A stretch of DNA of 64,000 nucleotides. It comes from Hymenobacter terrenus (GTDB lineage Bacteria; Bacteroidota; Bacteroidia; Cytophagales; Hymenobacteraceae). The notes under the pieces were generated by a model. That model worked only from the letters and a program-made list of their open reading frames with translations. It was not told where the DNA came from and did not search any database. The DNA lies in contig NZ_LATM01000009.1 in the NCBI RefSeq assembly GCF_000972495.1, forward strand, positions 62,001 to 126,000, in the 5' to 3' direction. Each line of letters opens with the position of its first letter. Position 1 is the first letter of the stretch. Of the stretch, positions 8,026 to 16,600 are shown piece by piece. A program made the translations under genes and the position numbers.

Positions 8026-9789
8026 TTACGAGTACAATTCCTCGATTATGCGCTTATTCTTCTCCGCAATAATCTTGCGCTTCACCTTCATGGTGGGCGT
8101 CATTTCGCCACTTTCCACGGTCCAGAGCTCGGGTAGCAGCACAATGCGCTTGACCTGCTCCCACTGCGCGAAGCTTTGATTATACTTCTTCACCAAACCT
8201 TCGTAAAGCTCCACCACCTTCTCGTTTTTGATGAGTTGCTCGTTCGGAGCATCGGGCACACCGTTGCGCTTGCACCAGCCCTTGAGGTCAGCGAAGGAGG
8301 GAATGACGAGGGCAGAAGGAAATTTCTGGTCGGCTCCCACTACCATGGCCTGCTCAATAAGTGGGTCCTCTCTCAGCTTGCCTTCAATAACTTGGGGGGC
8401 AATGTACTTGCCACCCGATGTCTTGAACATCTCCTTTTTGCGGTCGGTGATTTTGAGGAACCTGCCGTTTACCAACTCGCCGATGTCGCCGGTGTGGAAC
8501 CAGCCATCCTTATCAAATACTTCGGCTGTGAGCTCGGGCTTGTTGTAGTAGCCTTTCATCACGGATGCTGACCTGGTCAGGATTTCGCCGTCGGGAGCAA
8601 TCTGCACTTCCACCTTGTCGATGAGTGGACCTACGGTGCCAATCATGTTGTTTTCCGCTTCGTAGCCACCCACAGCAATTACAGGTGAGGTTTCCGTCAG
8701 GCCGTAGCCTTCCATCACCCGGATTCCAGCTGCCCAAAACACGCGCGCCAAACGCGGCTGCAATGCTCCCCCGCCCGATACGATGCAACGCAGATTGCCG
8801 CCTAGTGCCTCACGCCACTTGTTGAAAATGATTTTGTTAGCCAGCGCCAATTGAGTATTGTACAAAAAGCCGTGGTCTTTTTGGGTGTCGTACTTTAAGC
8901 CCAACTCCAAAGCCCAGAAAAACAGACTTTTCTTGATTCCTTCCTGTTCGTGGCCCTTAGCGACGATTTTATCATACACCTTTTCCAGCAGGCGCGGTAC
9001 AGTAGTGAAAATCTGGGGTTTTACTTCGCGCAAATTTTCAGCGATGACCTCCATGCTCTCGGCATAGTAAATGCTAACGCTGTTTATCATGTATAAATAG
9101 GTCACCATGCGCTCAAAAATGTGGCATAGCGGCAGAAAACTCAATGCTTTATCATTATTCGTAACGGGCACGAAGCGTTGCGAGCTACGGCAGTTGCTCA
9201 AGATATTATCGTGAGTGAGCATCACGCCCTTGGGGCTGCCGGTGGTGCCGCTGGTATAAATGAGAGTGAGTAAATCATCGGGGCTCACTGCCGCCTTTAG
9301 TATTTCCAGGTCAGCAGGATTACCTTTTTTTCCCAATTCCAGCAACTCACTGAAGTGGCGGGCGCCGTCAAGTTTATCGAAGGTGAAGATGTTTTCGGTC
9401 GGGATGCTGAGGCCGACTGTGGCTTCTTTTACCTTGTCGAGGAGCTTTCGGTCGGCCACAAACACGGCCCGCACGCCGGCATCAGTGAAAATATATTTGT
9501 AATCCTCTACCGTAATGCTTGGGTACATGGGCACGCTGGTAGCACCGATTTGGGAGATGCCAAAGTCGGCCAGCATCCACTCGGGACGGTTCATGCTGAT
9601 GATGGCCACTTTGTCGCCGTGTTTCAGGCCGAGCGCCACCAAGCCCAGACTGACGAGATTGGCCTCGTCCTGCAATTGCTGCGTGCTTTTGGGGGTCCAC
9701 TGGCCATCAATTTTGGCGGCGAGGGCATCGTTTTTAGGTGCAGTTGCTAACTGATGGGGTAGGATATCGAAGGCGCGACGAACGTCCAT
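8026..9789 (-). CDS. Long-chain fatty acid--CoA ligase (AMP-binding)
   Basis: ATP-dependent activation of fatty acids to acyl-CoA, feeding the beta-oxidation enzymes next to it. Adenylate-forming superfamily motifs are clear: P-loop LIYTSGTTGSPKGVMLTH, GYGLTETSPV, WFHTGDIGE, and the C-terminal ITDRKKEMFKTSGGKYIAP with the adenylation lysine region. I use the ATG at 9789 (MDVRRAFDILPHQL, 587 residues). The frame stays open to 9927, but the 46 extra residues are unlike the family and cover the divergent promoter region. Related forms with about 590 residues are common in Bacteroidota (FAA1/FadD15-like). It probably acts at the inner face of the cytoplasmic membrane. Confidence 0.93.
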   Translation of the reverse strand: MDVRRAFDILPHQLATAPKNDALAAKIDGQWTPKSTQQLQDEANLVSLGLVALGLKHGDKVAIISMNRPEWMLADFGISQIGATSVPMYPSITVEDYKYIFTDAGVRAVFVADRKLLDKVKEATVGLSIPTENIFTFDKLDGARHFSELLELGKKGNPADLEILKAAVSPDDLLTLIYTSGTTGSPKGVMLTHDNILSNCRSSQRFVPVTNNDKALSFLPLCHIFERMVTYLYMINSVSIYYAESMEVIAENLREVKPQIFTTVPRLLEKVYDKIVAKGHEQEGIKKSLFFWALELGLKYDTQKDHGFLYNTQLALANKIIFNKWREALGGNLRCIVSGGGALQPRLARVFWAAGIRVMEGYGLTETSPVIAVGGYEAENNMIGTVGPLIDKVEVQIAPDGEILTRSASVMKGYYNKPELTAEVFDKDGWFHTGDIGELVNGRFLKITDRKKEMFKTSGGKYIAPQVIEGKLREDPLIEQAMVVGADQKFPSALVIPSFADLKGWCKRNGVPDAPNEQLIKNEKVVELYEGLVKKYNQSFAQWEQVKRIVLLPELWTVESGEMTPTMKVKRKIIAEKNKRIIEELYS

Positions 9790-9860
9790 GGGTGGAGTGG
9801 ATAAAGCGTAACCGGTGAAATTCAGGTTAAATAAAGAGCTTTTTTTCGGGCCATGCCACA

Positions 9861-9893
9861 TCGGGCTGAGCCCGACAGTAGTGATGTTACTAC
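9861..9893. promoter_or_regulatory. Two adjacent dyads in the ligase/arginase-like divergent region
   Basis: TCGGGC-TGA-GCCCGA (9861-9875, perfect) and GTAGT-GATGTT-ACTAC (9878-9893, perfect) stand 2 bases apart between the divergent start codons at 9789 and 9987. Either could be an operator or a 5'-UTR hairpin of the ligase. No known binding motif is recognised. Confidence 0.35.
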
Positions 9894-9986
9894 GGACAAA
9901 AACCAAATGAGTAGCAAAAACGGTCAAAACCGCCGGAAATACGGCCTTTTCCTGCGTAATTTTGGGCGCTTGCCTTTCCGCTTATA

Positions 9987-11144
9987 ATGAACCTGGCTCT
10001 GTTTTTTGACCCGCTGCCGGAAACGCTGACCGAAGCTGTACCTGCGCCTACTACGCTCGCCGCCTACGCCACCCGCTTCACCGAAACCTTCCCTGACTGG
10101 CGCGCCGCCGACCTGGCCATCATCGGGCTGGACGAATGGCGCGGCAGCGCCGCCGGCCCGCCCAACCCCCGCCGACACGGGGCCAATGAAGTACGCCAGC
10201 GCTTTTATCAGCTACAAAAAGGGTCTGGCCTGATACGGCTGGTCGACCTTGGCAATCTGCGTCCCGGCCTTACGCTGGAGGATACATACCAGCGCCTGCG
10301 CGAAATAGTCGGAGCACTGCTGGAAGAAAATACGGTGCCCATCCTGCTGGGCGGCAGCCACGACCTCGACTACGGTCAGTTTCTGGCCTACGAAGCGCAG
10401 GACCGCGCCATCAACTTCGCGGTGGTAGACTCGCGGCCCGACATGGCCGAACCCGGCCACGGCACGGCTCCTGAAGAAAGCCACCTCCGCCGCCAGCTGG
10501 TGCACGAGCCGAACTTCGTGTTCAGCTTGGCCCACCTCGGCCACCAGCAGTACCTAACGCCACCCGAGGTACTGGTGGCCCTCGAAAAGCTGCATTTCGA
10601 AACCATGAGTGTGGGCGAAGTCCGGGGCGACCGGCGCCAGGCCGAGCCGCTGGTACGACAGGCCGATTTCATAAGCATCGACATTGCGGCCCTGCGCTGG
10701 CAGGATGCGCCCGGCTACTACCCCGCCAACCCTTTCGGCCTGGGAAATGAGGAAGCCACGCAACTGTGCTGGTACGCGGGTCATAATGAACAACTCAGCT
10801 CCTTTGGCATTTACGGCTACCGGGCCGACATCGACCCGAATGGCTTGGCCGCGGCTACTTTAGCCACCATGCTATGGTACTTCGTGGAAGGTTTTTACCA
10901 CCGCCGCCCCGAAACGGGCTTTGGCACTTTCCGCTTTCTTACTTACACGGTGGTGCTACCGGGCAACCCAGACAAGCTGGTGTTCTATAAATCGCGGCGT
11001 GCCGACAAGTGGTGGATGGAAGTAGAACGCCTGGGAGATAATGCGGTGAAGCGCATCGTTCCCTGCACGTACGAAGATTATATGAACGCCTCGCAAGGCG
11101 ACTTGCCCCAACGCTGGATTCGCCTGCAAGCCCTGATAGGATAA
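9987..11144 (+). CDS. Arginase/formimidoylglutamase-fold protein with degraded metal site
   Basis: 385 residues with the ureohydrolase fold. Motif I is intact (GGSHDLDYG, His125). Motif II, normally DAHxD, reads DSRPD (148-152), so the second His is Arg150. Motif III, normally SxDxD, reads SIDIA (230-234), so the last Asp is Ala234. Two of the six manganese ligands known for arginases are therefore missing. The C-terminal half is well ordered (YAGHNEQLSSFGIYGY), so this is a maintained gene and not debris. It is followed after 6 bases by the cytochrome b5-like gene and then murQ, probably one transcript. Automatic annotation would call it formimidoylglutamase; I doubt classical hydrolase activity. 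Its actual role is unknown. Confidence 0.8.
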   Translation: MNLALFFDPLPETLTEAVPAPTTLAAYATRFTETFPDWRAADLAIIGLDEWRGSAAGPPNPRRHGANEVRQRFYQLQKGSGLIRLVDLGNLRPGLTLEDTYQRLREIVGALLEENTVPILLGGSHDLDYGQFLAYEAQDRAINFAVVDSRPDMAEPGHGTAPEESHLRRQLVHEPNFVFSLAHLGHQQYLTPPEVLVALEKLHFETMSVGEVRGDRRQAEPLVRQADFISIDIAALRWQDAPGYYPANPFGLGNEEATQLCWYAGHNEQLSSFGIYGYRADIDPNGLAAATLATMLWYFVEGFYHRRPETGFGTFRFLTYTVVLPGNPDKLVFYKSRRADKWWMEVERLGDNAVKRIVPCTYEDYMNASQGDLPQRWIRLQALIG

Positions 11145-11150
11145 TTCCCA

Positions 11151-11399
11151 ATGAGTGACGCGCCTGCCCTGCCCTCCTACACTCGTAACCAACTGGCCTT
11201 GCGCAACGGCCAAGACCGTGATGAAATCTGGGTGGCCTATCTAGGGAAGATTTACGACGTCAGTCGGTCGCGACTGTGGCGGCGGGGTAACCATTACGAG
11301 CACTGGGCCGGCCAGGACCTGACCGCTGAGCTTGACAAAGACGCACCACATACAGCCAACGTATTTGATAATTTTCCCGTCATCGGCTTGTTGAACTGA
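11151..11399 (+). CDS. Cytochrome b5-like heme/steroid-binding domain protein
   Basis: 82 residues forming one cytochrome b5-type domain: YTRNQLALRNGQD, then IWVAYLGKIYDVSRSRLW, the core HYEHWAGQDLTAEL, and DAPHTANVF. The pattern matches the short bacterial b5-like family in which the first axial histidine site sits in the HYxHWAGxDLT segment. There is no signal peptide or membrane segment, so it should be cytoplasmic. It begins 6 bases after the arginase-fold gene and ends 9 bases before murQ, so it is translated from the same message. Heme binding is a family expectation, not seen directly. Confidence 0.85.
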   Translation: MSDAPALPSYTRNQLALRNGQDRDEIWVAYLGKIYDVSRSRLWRRGNHYEHWAGQDLTAELDKDAPHTANVFDNFPVIGLLN

Positions 11400-11408
11400 T
11401 TTTCCCAT

Positions 11409-12209
11409 ATGACCACTGAATCTCCCTCCGAGTACAACCACCTCGAAACATTCTCCACTGGCGACCTCCTGGCGGGGATGAATCAGCTCGACCACACAGT
11501 GCCCCAGACGGTAGCGAAGGCCTTGCCGCAGATTGAGCAGTTGGTCGAGGCCATTGTGGCGCGGCTGCGGGATGGGGGGCGGTTGTTCTACATCGGGGCA
11601 GGAACCAGCGGACGGCTGGGCGTAGTGGATGCCTCAGAGTGCCCACCCACGTTCGGCGTGCCGGCGGAGCTGGTGGTCGGCATTATCGCGGGCGGCGATA
11701 CGGCTATTCGGCAAGCCGTAGAGGGCGCAGAAGATGACGCCGAACAGGCTTGGATTGACCTATTGGCTTATGATATCAATGCCAAAGATGTATTGGTGGG
11801 CATCGCAGCCTCGGGCCGCACACCATATGTTATCGGTGGGCTGCAACGGGCGCGGGCTGCGGGCCTGGCTACGGGCTGCGTGGTGTGCAACGCCGGCTCG
11901 GCCGTGGCAGCCGCAGCCGAATTTCCGGTGGAAGTGGTAACCGGACCGGAATTCGTGACGGGTAGCACGCGCCTCAAGGCGGGCACGGCGCAAAAGTTAG
12001 TACTCAATATGCTCACCACGGCCACTTTTATTCGCTTGGGCCACGTGCAGGGCAATAAAATGGTAGACATGCAACTCTCCAATATCAAATTGGTGGAGCG
12101 CGGCGAACGGATGCTGATGGACGAGCTTAGCATAGGAGAAGCCGAAGCCGCGCAGTTGCTGAAGCAATACGGCAGCGTGCGGGCTGCATTAGGCAGCCGT
12201 GCTAGCTGA
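11409..12209 (+). CDS. murQ: N-acetylmuramic acid 6-phosphate etherase
   Basis: 266 residues of SIS-domain fold. MurQ cleaves the lactyl ether of MurNAc-6-phosphate to give GlcNAc-6-phosphate and D-lactate during recycling of peptidoglycan. The hallmarks are FYIGAGTSGRLGVVDASECPPTFG (split across about 57-80), IIAGGDTAIRQAVEGAEDD, VGIAASGRTPYVIGGL and the C-terminal NIKLVERGERML. It is slightly shorter than the roughly 300-residue enterobacterial enzyme, as is usual in Bacteroidota. It closes a three-gene plus-strand run, 9 bases after the b5-like gene. No amgK/murU or anhydro-sugar kinase is nearby. Confidence 0.93.
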   Translation: MTTESPSEYNHLETFSTGDLLAGMNQLDHTVPQTVAKALPQIEQLVEAIVARLRDGGRLFYIGAGTSGRLGVVDASECPPTFGVPAELVVGIIAGGDTAIRQAVEGAEDDAEQAWIDLLAYDINAKDVLVGIAASGRTPYVIGGLQRARAAGLATGCVVCNAGSAVAAAAEFPVEVVTGPEFVTGSTRLKAGTAQKLVLNMLTTATFIRLGHVQGNKMVDMQLSNIKLVERGERMLMDELSIGEAEAAQLLKQYGSVRAALGSRAS

Positions 12210-12368
12210 AGCAGAAAGTCGATGAGCATTTGTGATAATCAGAGCGCACCTTCTTGCGAGGTATGCCTCTATCTATAACTGCCCCAAAGACCACTCTGAA
12301 GATTTGGCCATTACCAATTAAATAGAGCCGTTTCGCAAAGCCACACCGGATGTTTGCCAAGACCCAAT

Positions 12369-12887
12369 TCAAGCCAGTCGCTTCTCGTAGCAGAAAAAGC
12401 GCAGACCCGGCCGGATGGCCAAGTTAATTTCACCCGCGAACCGATAGCCCAGCTTTGGAAAGAGCCGCTGAGTGGCCAGGTTTTCCGAGTTGGTATCAAC
12501 TCGCAACGATTTAAGACCCTGGTTAGCAGCCAGTGTTTCCGCCTGCTGGAGCAGCGCTGCGGCCAGTCCATGACCTTGGGCGGCAGGGTCTACCGCCAGT
12601 CGGTGCGTGACGAGTGCTGGCTCAGCAGGGTCCCAGTCAGCTTGGGCATACTCGGGGTCTTGGTCGTTGTGCGTGAGGGCGGCTACCGCGGCTACATTCC
12701 CGGCCAGCTCCGCTACCCAAAGATGCTGCCGGGCAATATCCTGCCGGAACACTTGCTCATTCGGATAATCCGGCGCCCACTGATAGTTACCGCTGGCCCG
12801 CATCAGCGGCACCACCTGGCCGATGAGGTTCAGGATGGCCGGCAGGTCGGCAGCGGTGGCACGGCGGATGACAGGGAAGGAAGACAT
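12369..12887 (-). CDS. GNAT-family N-acetyltransferase
   Basis: 172 residues with one acetyltransferase fold: N-terminal IRRATAADLPAILNLI; motif A LAVDPAAQGHGLAAALLQQA with the acetyl-CoA pyrophosphate loop QGHGLA; then SLRVDTNSENLATQRLFPKLGY, the motif B region typical of RimI-like enzymes. It transfers acetyl from acetyl-CoA to an amine whose identity cannot be read. It is divergent from the LysR gene at 13062, a common arrangement in which the regulator controls its neighbour, but the LysR frame is broken here. Confidence 0.88.
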   Translation of the reverse strand: MSSFPVIRRATAADLPAILNLIGQVVPLMRASGNYQWAPDYPNEQVFRQDIARQHLWVAELAGNVAAVAALTHNDQDPEYAQADWDPAEPALVTHRLAVDPAAQGHGLAAALLQQAETLAANQGLKSLRVDTNSENLATQRLFPKLGYRFAGEINLAIRPGLRFFCYEKRLA

Positions 12888-13061
12888 AGTTTGTTCGGTG
12901 AAGGTGATATCGAAATTGCTGCCGCTGCAATGCGGCCCGCGATACCAGGAGCCACAGGATATTGGCTGGCGCTGGCTGGTATCATAGTTTGAGCAAAAGT
13001 ATTGGTCTGACTGATGCTGGGAAATGCTATTTTCGCTGCAATCAACTCGATTTTTACATCA

Positions 13062-13938
13062 ATGCACCTACATCAGCTCCGTTACTTCCTGCGCTTGGCC
13101 GATAAGCTACACTTCTGGCAAACGGCCGAAGACTTGAGTATCACCCAGTCAGTACTGAGTCGCCATATTAAGAGCCTGGAAAATGAGTTAGGATTCCAGC
13201 TGTTTGAGCGTAACCAGCGCAATGTTCGTCTCACCGCCGCTGGCGAACTACTGCGGACCGAGTGGCTGCGGCTGCTGGATGAGTTGGAAGCCGTTCATCG
13301 CCATGCCCGACAGGTGAGTACTGGTGAAGTCGGCAGCTTGCGCATTGGTCACATTGGCTCAGCAGCGTACGCTTGGCTGCCCCAGCTGCTGGCAAGCTTT
13401 GCGGTCCGCTACCCGCTTGTGCAAACTGAATTGATTGAAACAATGGCTTCCGACCCAGAGCAGCGTCTGCTAACCTACCAGGTAGATGTGGGATTTTGGC
13501 GCGCCGGCACGCAATGCAGCACTCCGTTCAAGAGCCGTTTTTTCGGAGCCTTTAGCCTTGGTCGTGCCCGAGTCCCACCCGATACAAGCCGAAACATTCG
13601 GCTCCTTGGCCGATGTGCGTGATGAATCTTTCGTGCTACCCTCCCTGAATACCGATGTGCCCTACATCCAGGAATTACGCCATCTTTTTGAACAGTACGG
13701 CTACCAACCGCACCTTACCATCACGTCCGACTTTGGGGCTACTATTCTCAATCTGGTAGCCGCGGGCCTGGGTCTTTCGGTACTCCCTATATCCTACGCC
13801 AGCAGCCCGTTGCGAGGCCTACGGTTTATTGAATTACCCCACGCTTCGCCGGTGTTTATGATGTGGCGTCGCGACGACACGTCGGCAGCATTACAACGAC
13901 TACTGGCCGAAGCATACGAGTTAAGTAACATTTCTTAA
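13062..13938 (+). pseudogene. LysR-type regulator, frameshifted
   Basis: The first frame, from the ATG at 13062, gives a typical LysR N-terminus: HTH with LHFWQTAEDLSITQSVLSRH, then the start of the effector domain to about residue 145 (YQVDVGFW). The reading then continues in the +1 frame from about 13490-13510 (ARNAALRSRAVFSEPL, LVVPESHPIQAE, GLGLSVLPISYASSPLRGL) to the stop at 13938. The sum is about 292 residues, the normal LysR length, so one extra base near the GGATTTTGGCGCGCC stretch breaks it. Both halves look well conserved, which suggests a recent mutation or a sequencing error. If real, the truncated product would keep the DNA-binding domain and lose most of the effector domain. 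Confidence 0.85.
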
Positions 13939-14016
13939 AGGTAAATTCTACCCCAGCTTGAACGAAATGGGCGTAGCCGCGTTTTCAGGATGGCCTGCTC
14001 CCGTTGCTTCCTAACT

Positions 14017-14601
14017 ATGCACACCATCGAACCCCATTACAACTGGATTGAACAGTACTCGGCATCTGAAGACCCGCGCTCACCGCTATTCGAAGCCGAA
14101 AACAGCCTTGAGGCCTATACCAACACCATCTATGGCTACTACATTCACCCGCAATGGGACAGCCTGGGGTCGGATACACTCTTCTTCAAGATTTTATTTG
14201 CTGATTACGAGGATGGCGTGGCCGTGCTCGAATTCATCGGGGAGTGGAACGACGCCATCGAAAACGACATCATGGAGCTCAAGCGCAACATCATCGACGT
14301 GTTGGTGCATGAGGGGATTCGCAAGTTCATTTTGGTGGGCGAAAACGTGTTCAATTTTCACGGCTCCGATGACGACTATTACGAAGAGTGGTACGAAGAT
14401 GTGGAAGACGGCTGGATTGCGGGGGTAAATTTCCAGGAGCACGTGCAACGCGAGATGCACCAATACAACGTCGACAATTACATCAATTTCGGTGGCCAAC
14501 TCGACGACTTGCCATGGCGCACCTACGAGCCACGCCGCCTGTTCGAAGTGGTAGACGGGCTGTTGAACCGTCGCTTGGGCGCGCCCGAAACCGCGCTATA
14601 G
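14017..14601 (+). CDS. Conserved hypothetical acidic protein
   Basis: I do not recognise a named family. From the ATG at 14017 (MHTIEPHYNWIEQYS) the product has 194 residues, is rich in Asp, Glu, Tyr and Trp (HGSDDDYYEEWYEDVEDGW) and has no signal peptide or membrane segment. The frame is open to 13990, but those nine residues look like leader sequence. The mixed hydrophobic pattern (FFKILFADYEDGVAVLEFIG, DVLVHEGIRKFILVGENVF) suggests an alpha/beta fold. It is followed at once by a strong bidirectional terminator, so it is a stand-alone unit or the end of the preceding one. Confidence 0.75.
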   Translation: MHTIEPHYNWIEQYSASEDPRSPLFEAENSLEAYTNTIYGYYIHPQWDSLGSDTLFFKILFADYEDGVAVLEFIGEWNDAIENDIMELKRNIIDVLVHEGIRKFILVGENVFNFHGSDDDYYEEWYEDVEDGWIAGVNFQEHVQREMHQYNVDNYINFGGQLDDLPWRTYEPRRLFEVVDGLLNRRLGAPETAL

Positions 14602-14609
14602 CCAAATCC

Positions 14610-14655
14610 AATAATAAGAAAGCCTCTCCGGCAGCGGAGAGGCTTTCTTATTATT
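14610..14655. terminator. Bidirectional terminator with 21-bp perfect arms
   Basis: Arms AATAATAAGAAAGCCTCTCC plus G and their exact complement around a GCAG loop, with A/T tracts on both outer sides. It serves the convergent genes ending at 14601 and 14668. Confidence 0.93.
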
Positions 14656-14667
14656 GAGGATTAAGAA

Positions 14668-14919
14668 TTACTTCTTAACTTCTTCAGCAGGAGTTTCGGT
14701 AGCAGGAGCCATTTTGTCAGCACCATCTTCCATTTTATCTGAGCTAGCATCGGCCGAGTCACGAACGGCATCCGCCTTTTCTTCCATGGCATCAGCTTTG
14801 GCTTCGCCGTTAGCTTCTACATTTTCAGCAGCTTGCTCGGTAGCCTCTTCTTTCTTGCTTTCACAAGCGGTGAATGAGAATGAAGCGGCGGCCAGGGCGA
14901 GGAACAATACTTTTTTCAT
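14668..14919 (-). CDS. Small Ala/Glu/Lys-rich lipoprotein
   Basis: 83 residues. The N-terminus MKKVLFLALAAASFSFTACE carries a lipobox (FTAC), giving a lipidated Cys at about residue 19. The rest is a charged low-complexity segment (repeats of EE, ADAMEEKADAV, DKMEDGADKMA) with no globular pattern. Such short helical, charged lipoproteins are common in Hymenobacter-like genomes. Function is unknown; an envelope location is the only supported inference. It is monocistronic and ends at the strong terminator at 14610-14655. Confidence 0.8.
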   Translation of the reverse strand: MKKVLFLALAAASFSFTACESKKEEATEQAAENVEANGEAKADAMEEKADAVRDSADASSDKMEDGADKMAPATETPAEEVKK

Positions 14920-15094
14920 CTTGGAATTGATCTAAAAACGTGGGACTTAAGATTTTGTAGTAACCTCTGAAGCACCGTACGAGATAGGCTTCAAATTCGG
15001 GACTTTATACCCGAGCTTATAGAAGGTAACCCACCATTTCTAAGATTCATGAAGAACTCACAGTATAGTCCTTTTCCTTGCACACTGCCGTGAG

Positions 15095-16423
15095 CTACTT
15101 TTTGCGGAACACAATGCCGATGGGAACGCCTGTAAAGTCGAAGTGTTGCCGCATCCGGTTTTCCAGGTAGCGAGTATAGTTCTCCTTCACGTACTGCGGG
15201 AGGTTGCAGAAAAAGGCAAACACCGGATTGTGCGTGGGTAGTTGGGTCGCGTACTTGATGCGAACCATCTTGCCCTTCACGGCCGGCGGACCATAGTTCT
15301 CAATCTCCTTCAGCATCACATCGTTGAGCTGCGAAGTTGGAATTTTGCGCCGCTTGTTCGCGTACACTTCAATGGCCGTTTCGATGGCCTTGTGCACCCG
15401 CTGCTTGTTCAGCACCGAGATAAAGATGACAGGCGGATACGCAATGGGCGCAATCTTCTCCATAATCTTCGCCTCGAACTCCTTGGCGGTGTTGGTCTGC
15501 TTATCCTCCACCAAGTCCCACTTATTCACCAGGATGACAATACCTTTGCGGTTCTTGTCGGCCAAGGTGATAATGTTCACATCCTGCGCCTCAATGCCGC
15601 GGCTGGCGTCGAGCATCACGATGCAGACGTCACACTCTTCCAGGGCACGCAGGCTGCGCATGTTGGCATAAAACTCGATGTCTTCCGTCACTTTAGCCTT
15701 GCGGCGCAATCCGGCCGTGTCCACCAAAATGAACTCGTTGCCAAAAGCATTGTAACGCGCCGAAATAGAATCCCGCGTGGTGCCGGCAATGTCAGTCACA
15801 ATGCTGCGGTCTTCGCCCAGCAGCAGGTTCACTAGGCTGGACTTACCCACGTTGGGACGGCCCACCACGGCAATGCGAGGAATTTCCGACTCGGGCTCCT
15901 CCACCCCAGGGTCCTCGAAGTGGCCCACCACGGCGTCGAGCAATTCGCCGGTGCCGTGGCCGTTCTGGCTGCTGATGGCATATATTTCACCGTCGCCCAA
16001 GCCCAGAGAGTAGAACTCGCCGGTGCCATGAGCACGCAGGTTAGTATCAGCCTTGTTAGCCACCAGGTAAATTGGCTTCTTACCCATGTAGCGGCGCAGC
16101 ACGGCGGCAAACTCCTCGTCGAGGCCATGCACGCCAGCTTCGGCATCCACCATGAACAGGACAACATCGGCCTCCTCAATGGCCAGCTTTACCTGCTTGT
16201 TGATTTCTCCTTCAAAAATGTCTTCCGAATTGTGCACGTAGCCACCAGTGTCGATGACAGTGAAGTTCTTCCCTATCCAGTCGCCGTAGCCGTAGTGCCG
16301 GTCGCGGGTTACGCCGCTCTCGTTGTCCATAATGGCCTTGCGTTGGCCCACAAGGCGGTTGAATAGCGTGGATTTGCCCACATTGGGCCGCCCCACGATG
16401 GCGATGGTATTTTGCTTCGACAT
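15095..16423 (-). CDS. der: Ribosome biogenesis GTPase Der
   Basis: 442 residues with two consecutive GTPase domains and a C-terminal KH-like domain, the arrangement unique to Der/EngA. Domain 1 has GRPNVGKST at about 11-19 and DTGG. Domain 2 has GRPNVGKSS at about 188-196, DTAGLRRKAKV and NKWDLV. The KH-like part ends FDFTGVPIGIVFRKK. It acts in maturation of the 50S subunit. The era gene lies 175 bases upstream on the same strand, with a repeat pair between them. Confidence 0.97.
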   Translation of the reverse strand: MSKQNTIAIVGRPNVGKSTLFNRLVGQRKAIMDNESGVTRDRHYGYGDWIGKNFTVIDTGGYVHNSEDIFEGEINKQVKLAIEEADVVLFMVDAEAGVHGLDEEFAAVLRRYMGKKPIYLVANKADTNLRAHGTGEFYSLGLGDGEIYAISSQNGHGTGELLDAVVGHFEDPGVEEPESEIPRIAVVGRPNVGKSSLVNLLLGEDRSIVTDIAGTTRDSISARYNAFGNEFILVDTAGLRRKAKVTEDIEFYANMRSLRALEECDVCIVMLDASRGIEAQDVNIITLADKNRKGIVILVNKWDLVEDKQTNTAKEFEAKIMEKIAPIAYPPVIFISVLNKQRVHKAIETAIEVYANKRRKIPTSQLNDVMLKEIENYGPPAVKGKMVRIKYATQLPTHNPVFAFFCNLPQYVKENYTRYLENRMRQHFDFTGVPIGIVFRKK

Positions 16424-16499
16424 GACATGTGCCCCAGCCGCCGACCCGACCTAGATTCGGCAGTGCCCGGGGTGTGTTAGTTTAAAATGGTCGGAATGT

Positions 16500-16600
16500 A
16501 GAATGCAGCCTTCGCTGCGTTAGTCGTCAGAACAGTGAGCAGCACACAGCCCCACTGCGTCAATTATTAACAATCATAAACGCAGCAGAGGCTGCGTTCT
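16500..16600. repeat. REP-like inverted pair between era and der
   Basis: Two 22-base units, 16500-16521 and 16579-16600, are near-exact reverse complements (about 19 of 22). Each is itself a small hairpin: ATGCAGC-CTTC-GCTGCGT and ACGCAGC-AGAG-GCTGCGT. The right unit overlaps the era stop codon. The arrangement of two palindromic units in opposite orientation resembles bacterial REP/BIME elements. Confidence 0.6.

Noticed and set aside
9790..9927. 46 extra N-terminal residues for the acyl-CoA ligase
   Set aside because: They are unlike the family and cover the dyads and promoter of the divergent region; the ATG at 9789 gives a normal N-terminus.
12354..12992. Plus-strand frame of 212 codons over the GNAT gene
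   Set aside because: The minus-strand frame has a complete acetyltransferase motif set; this one has none.
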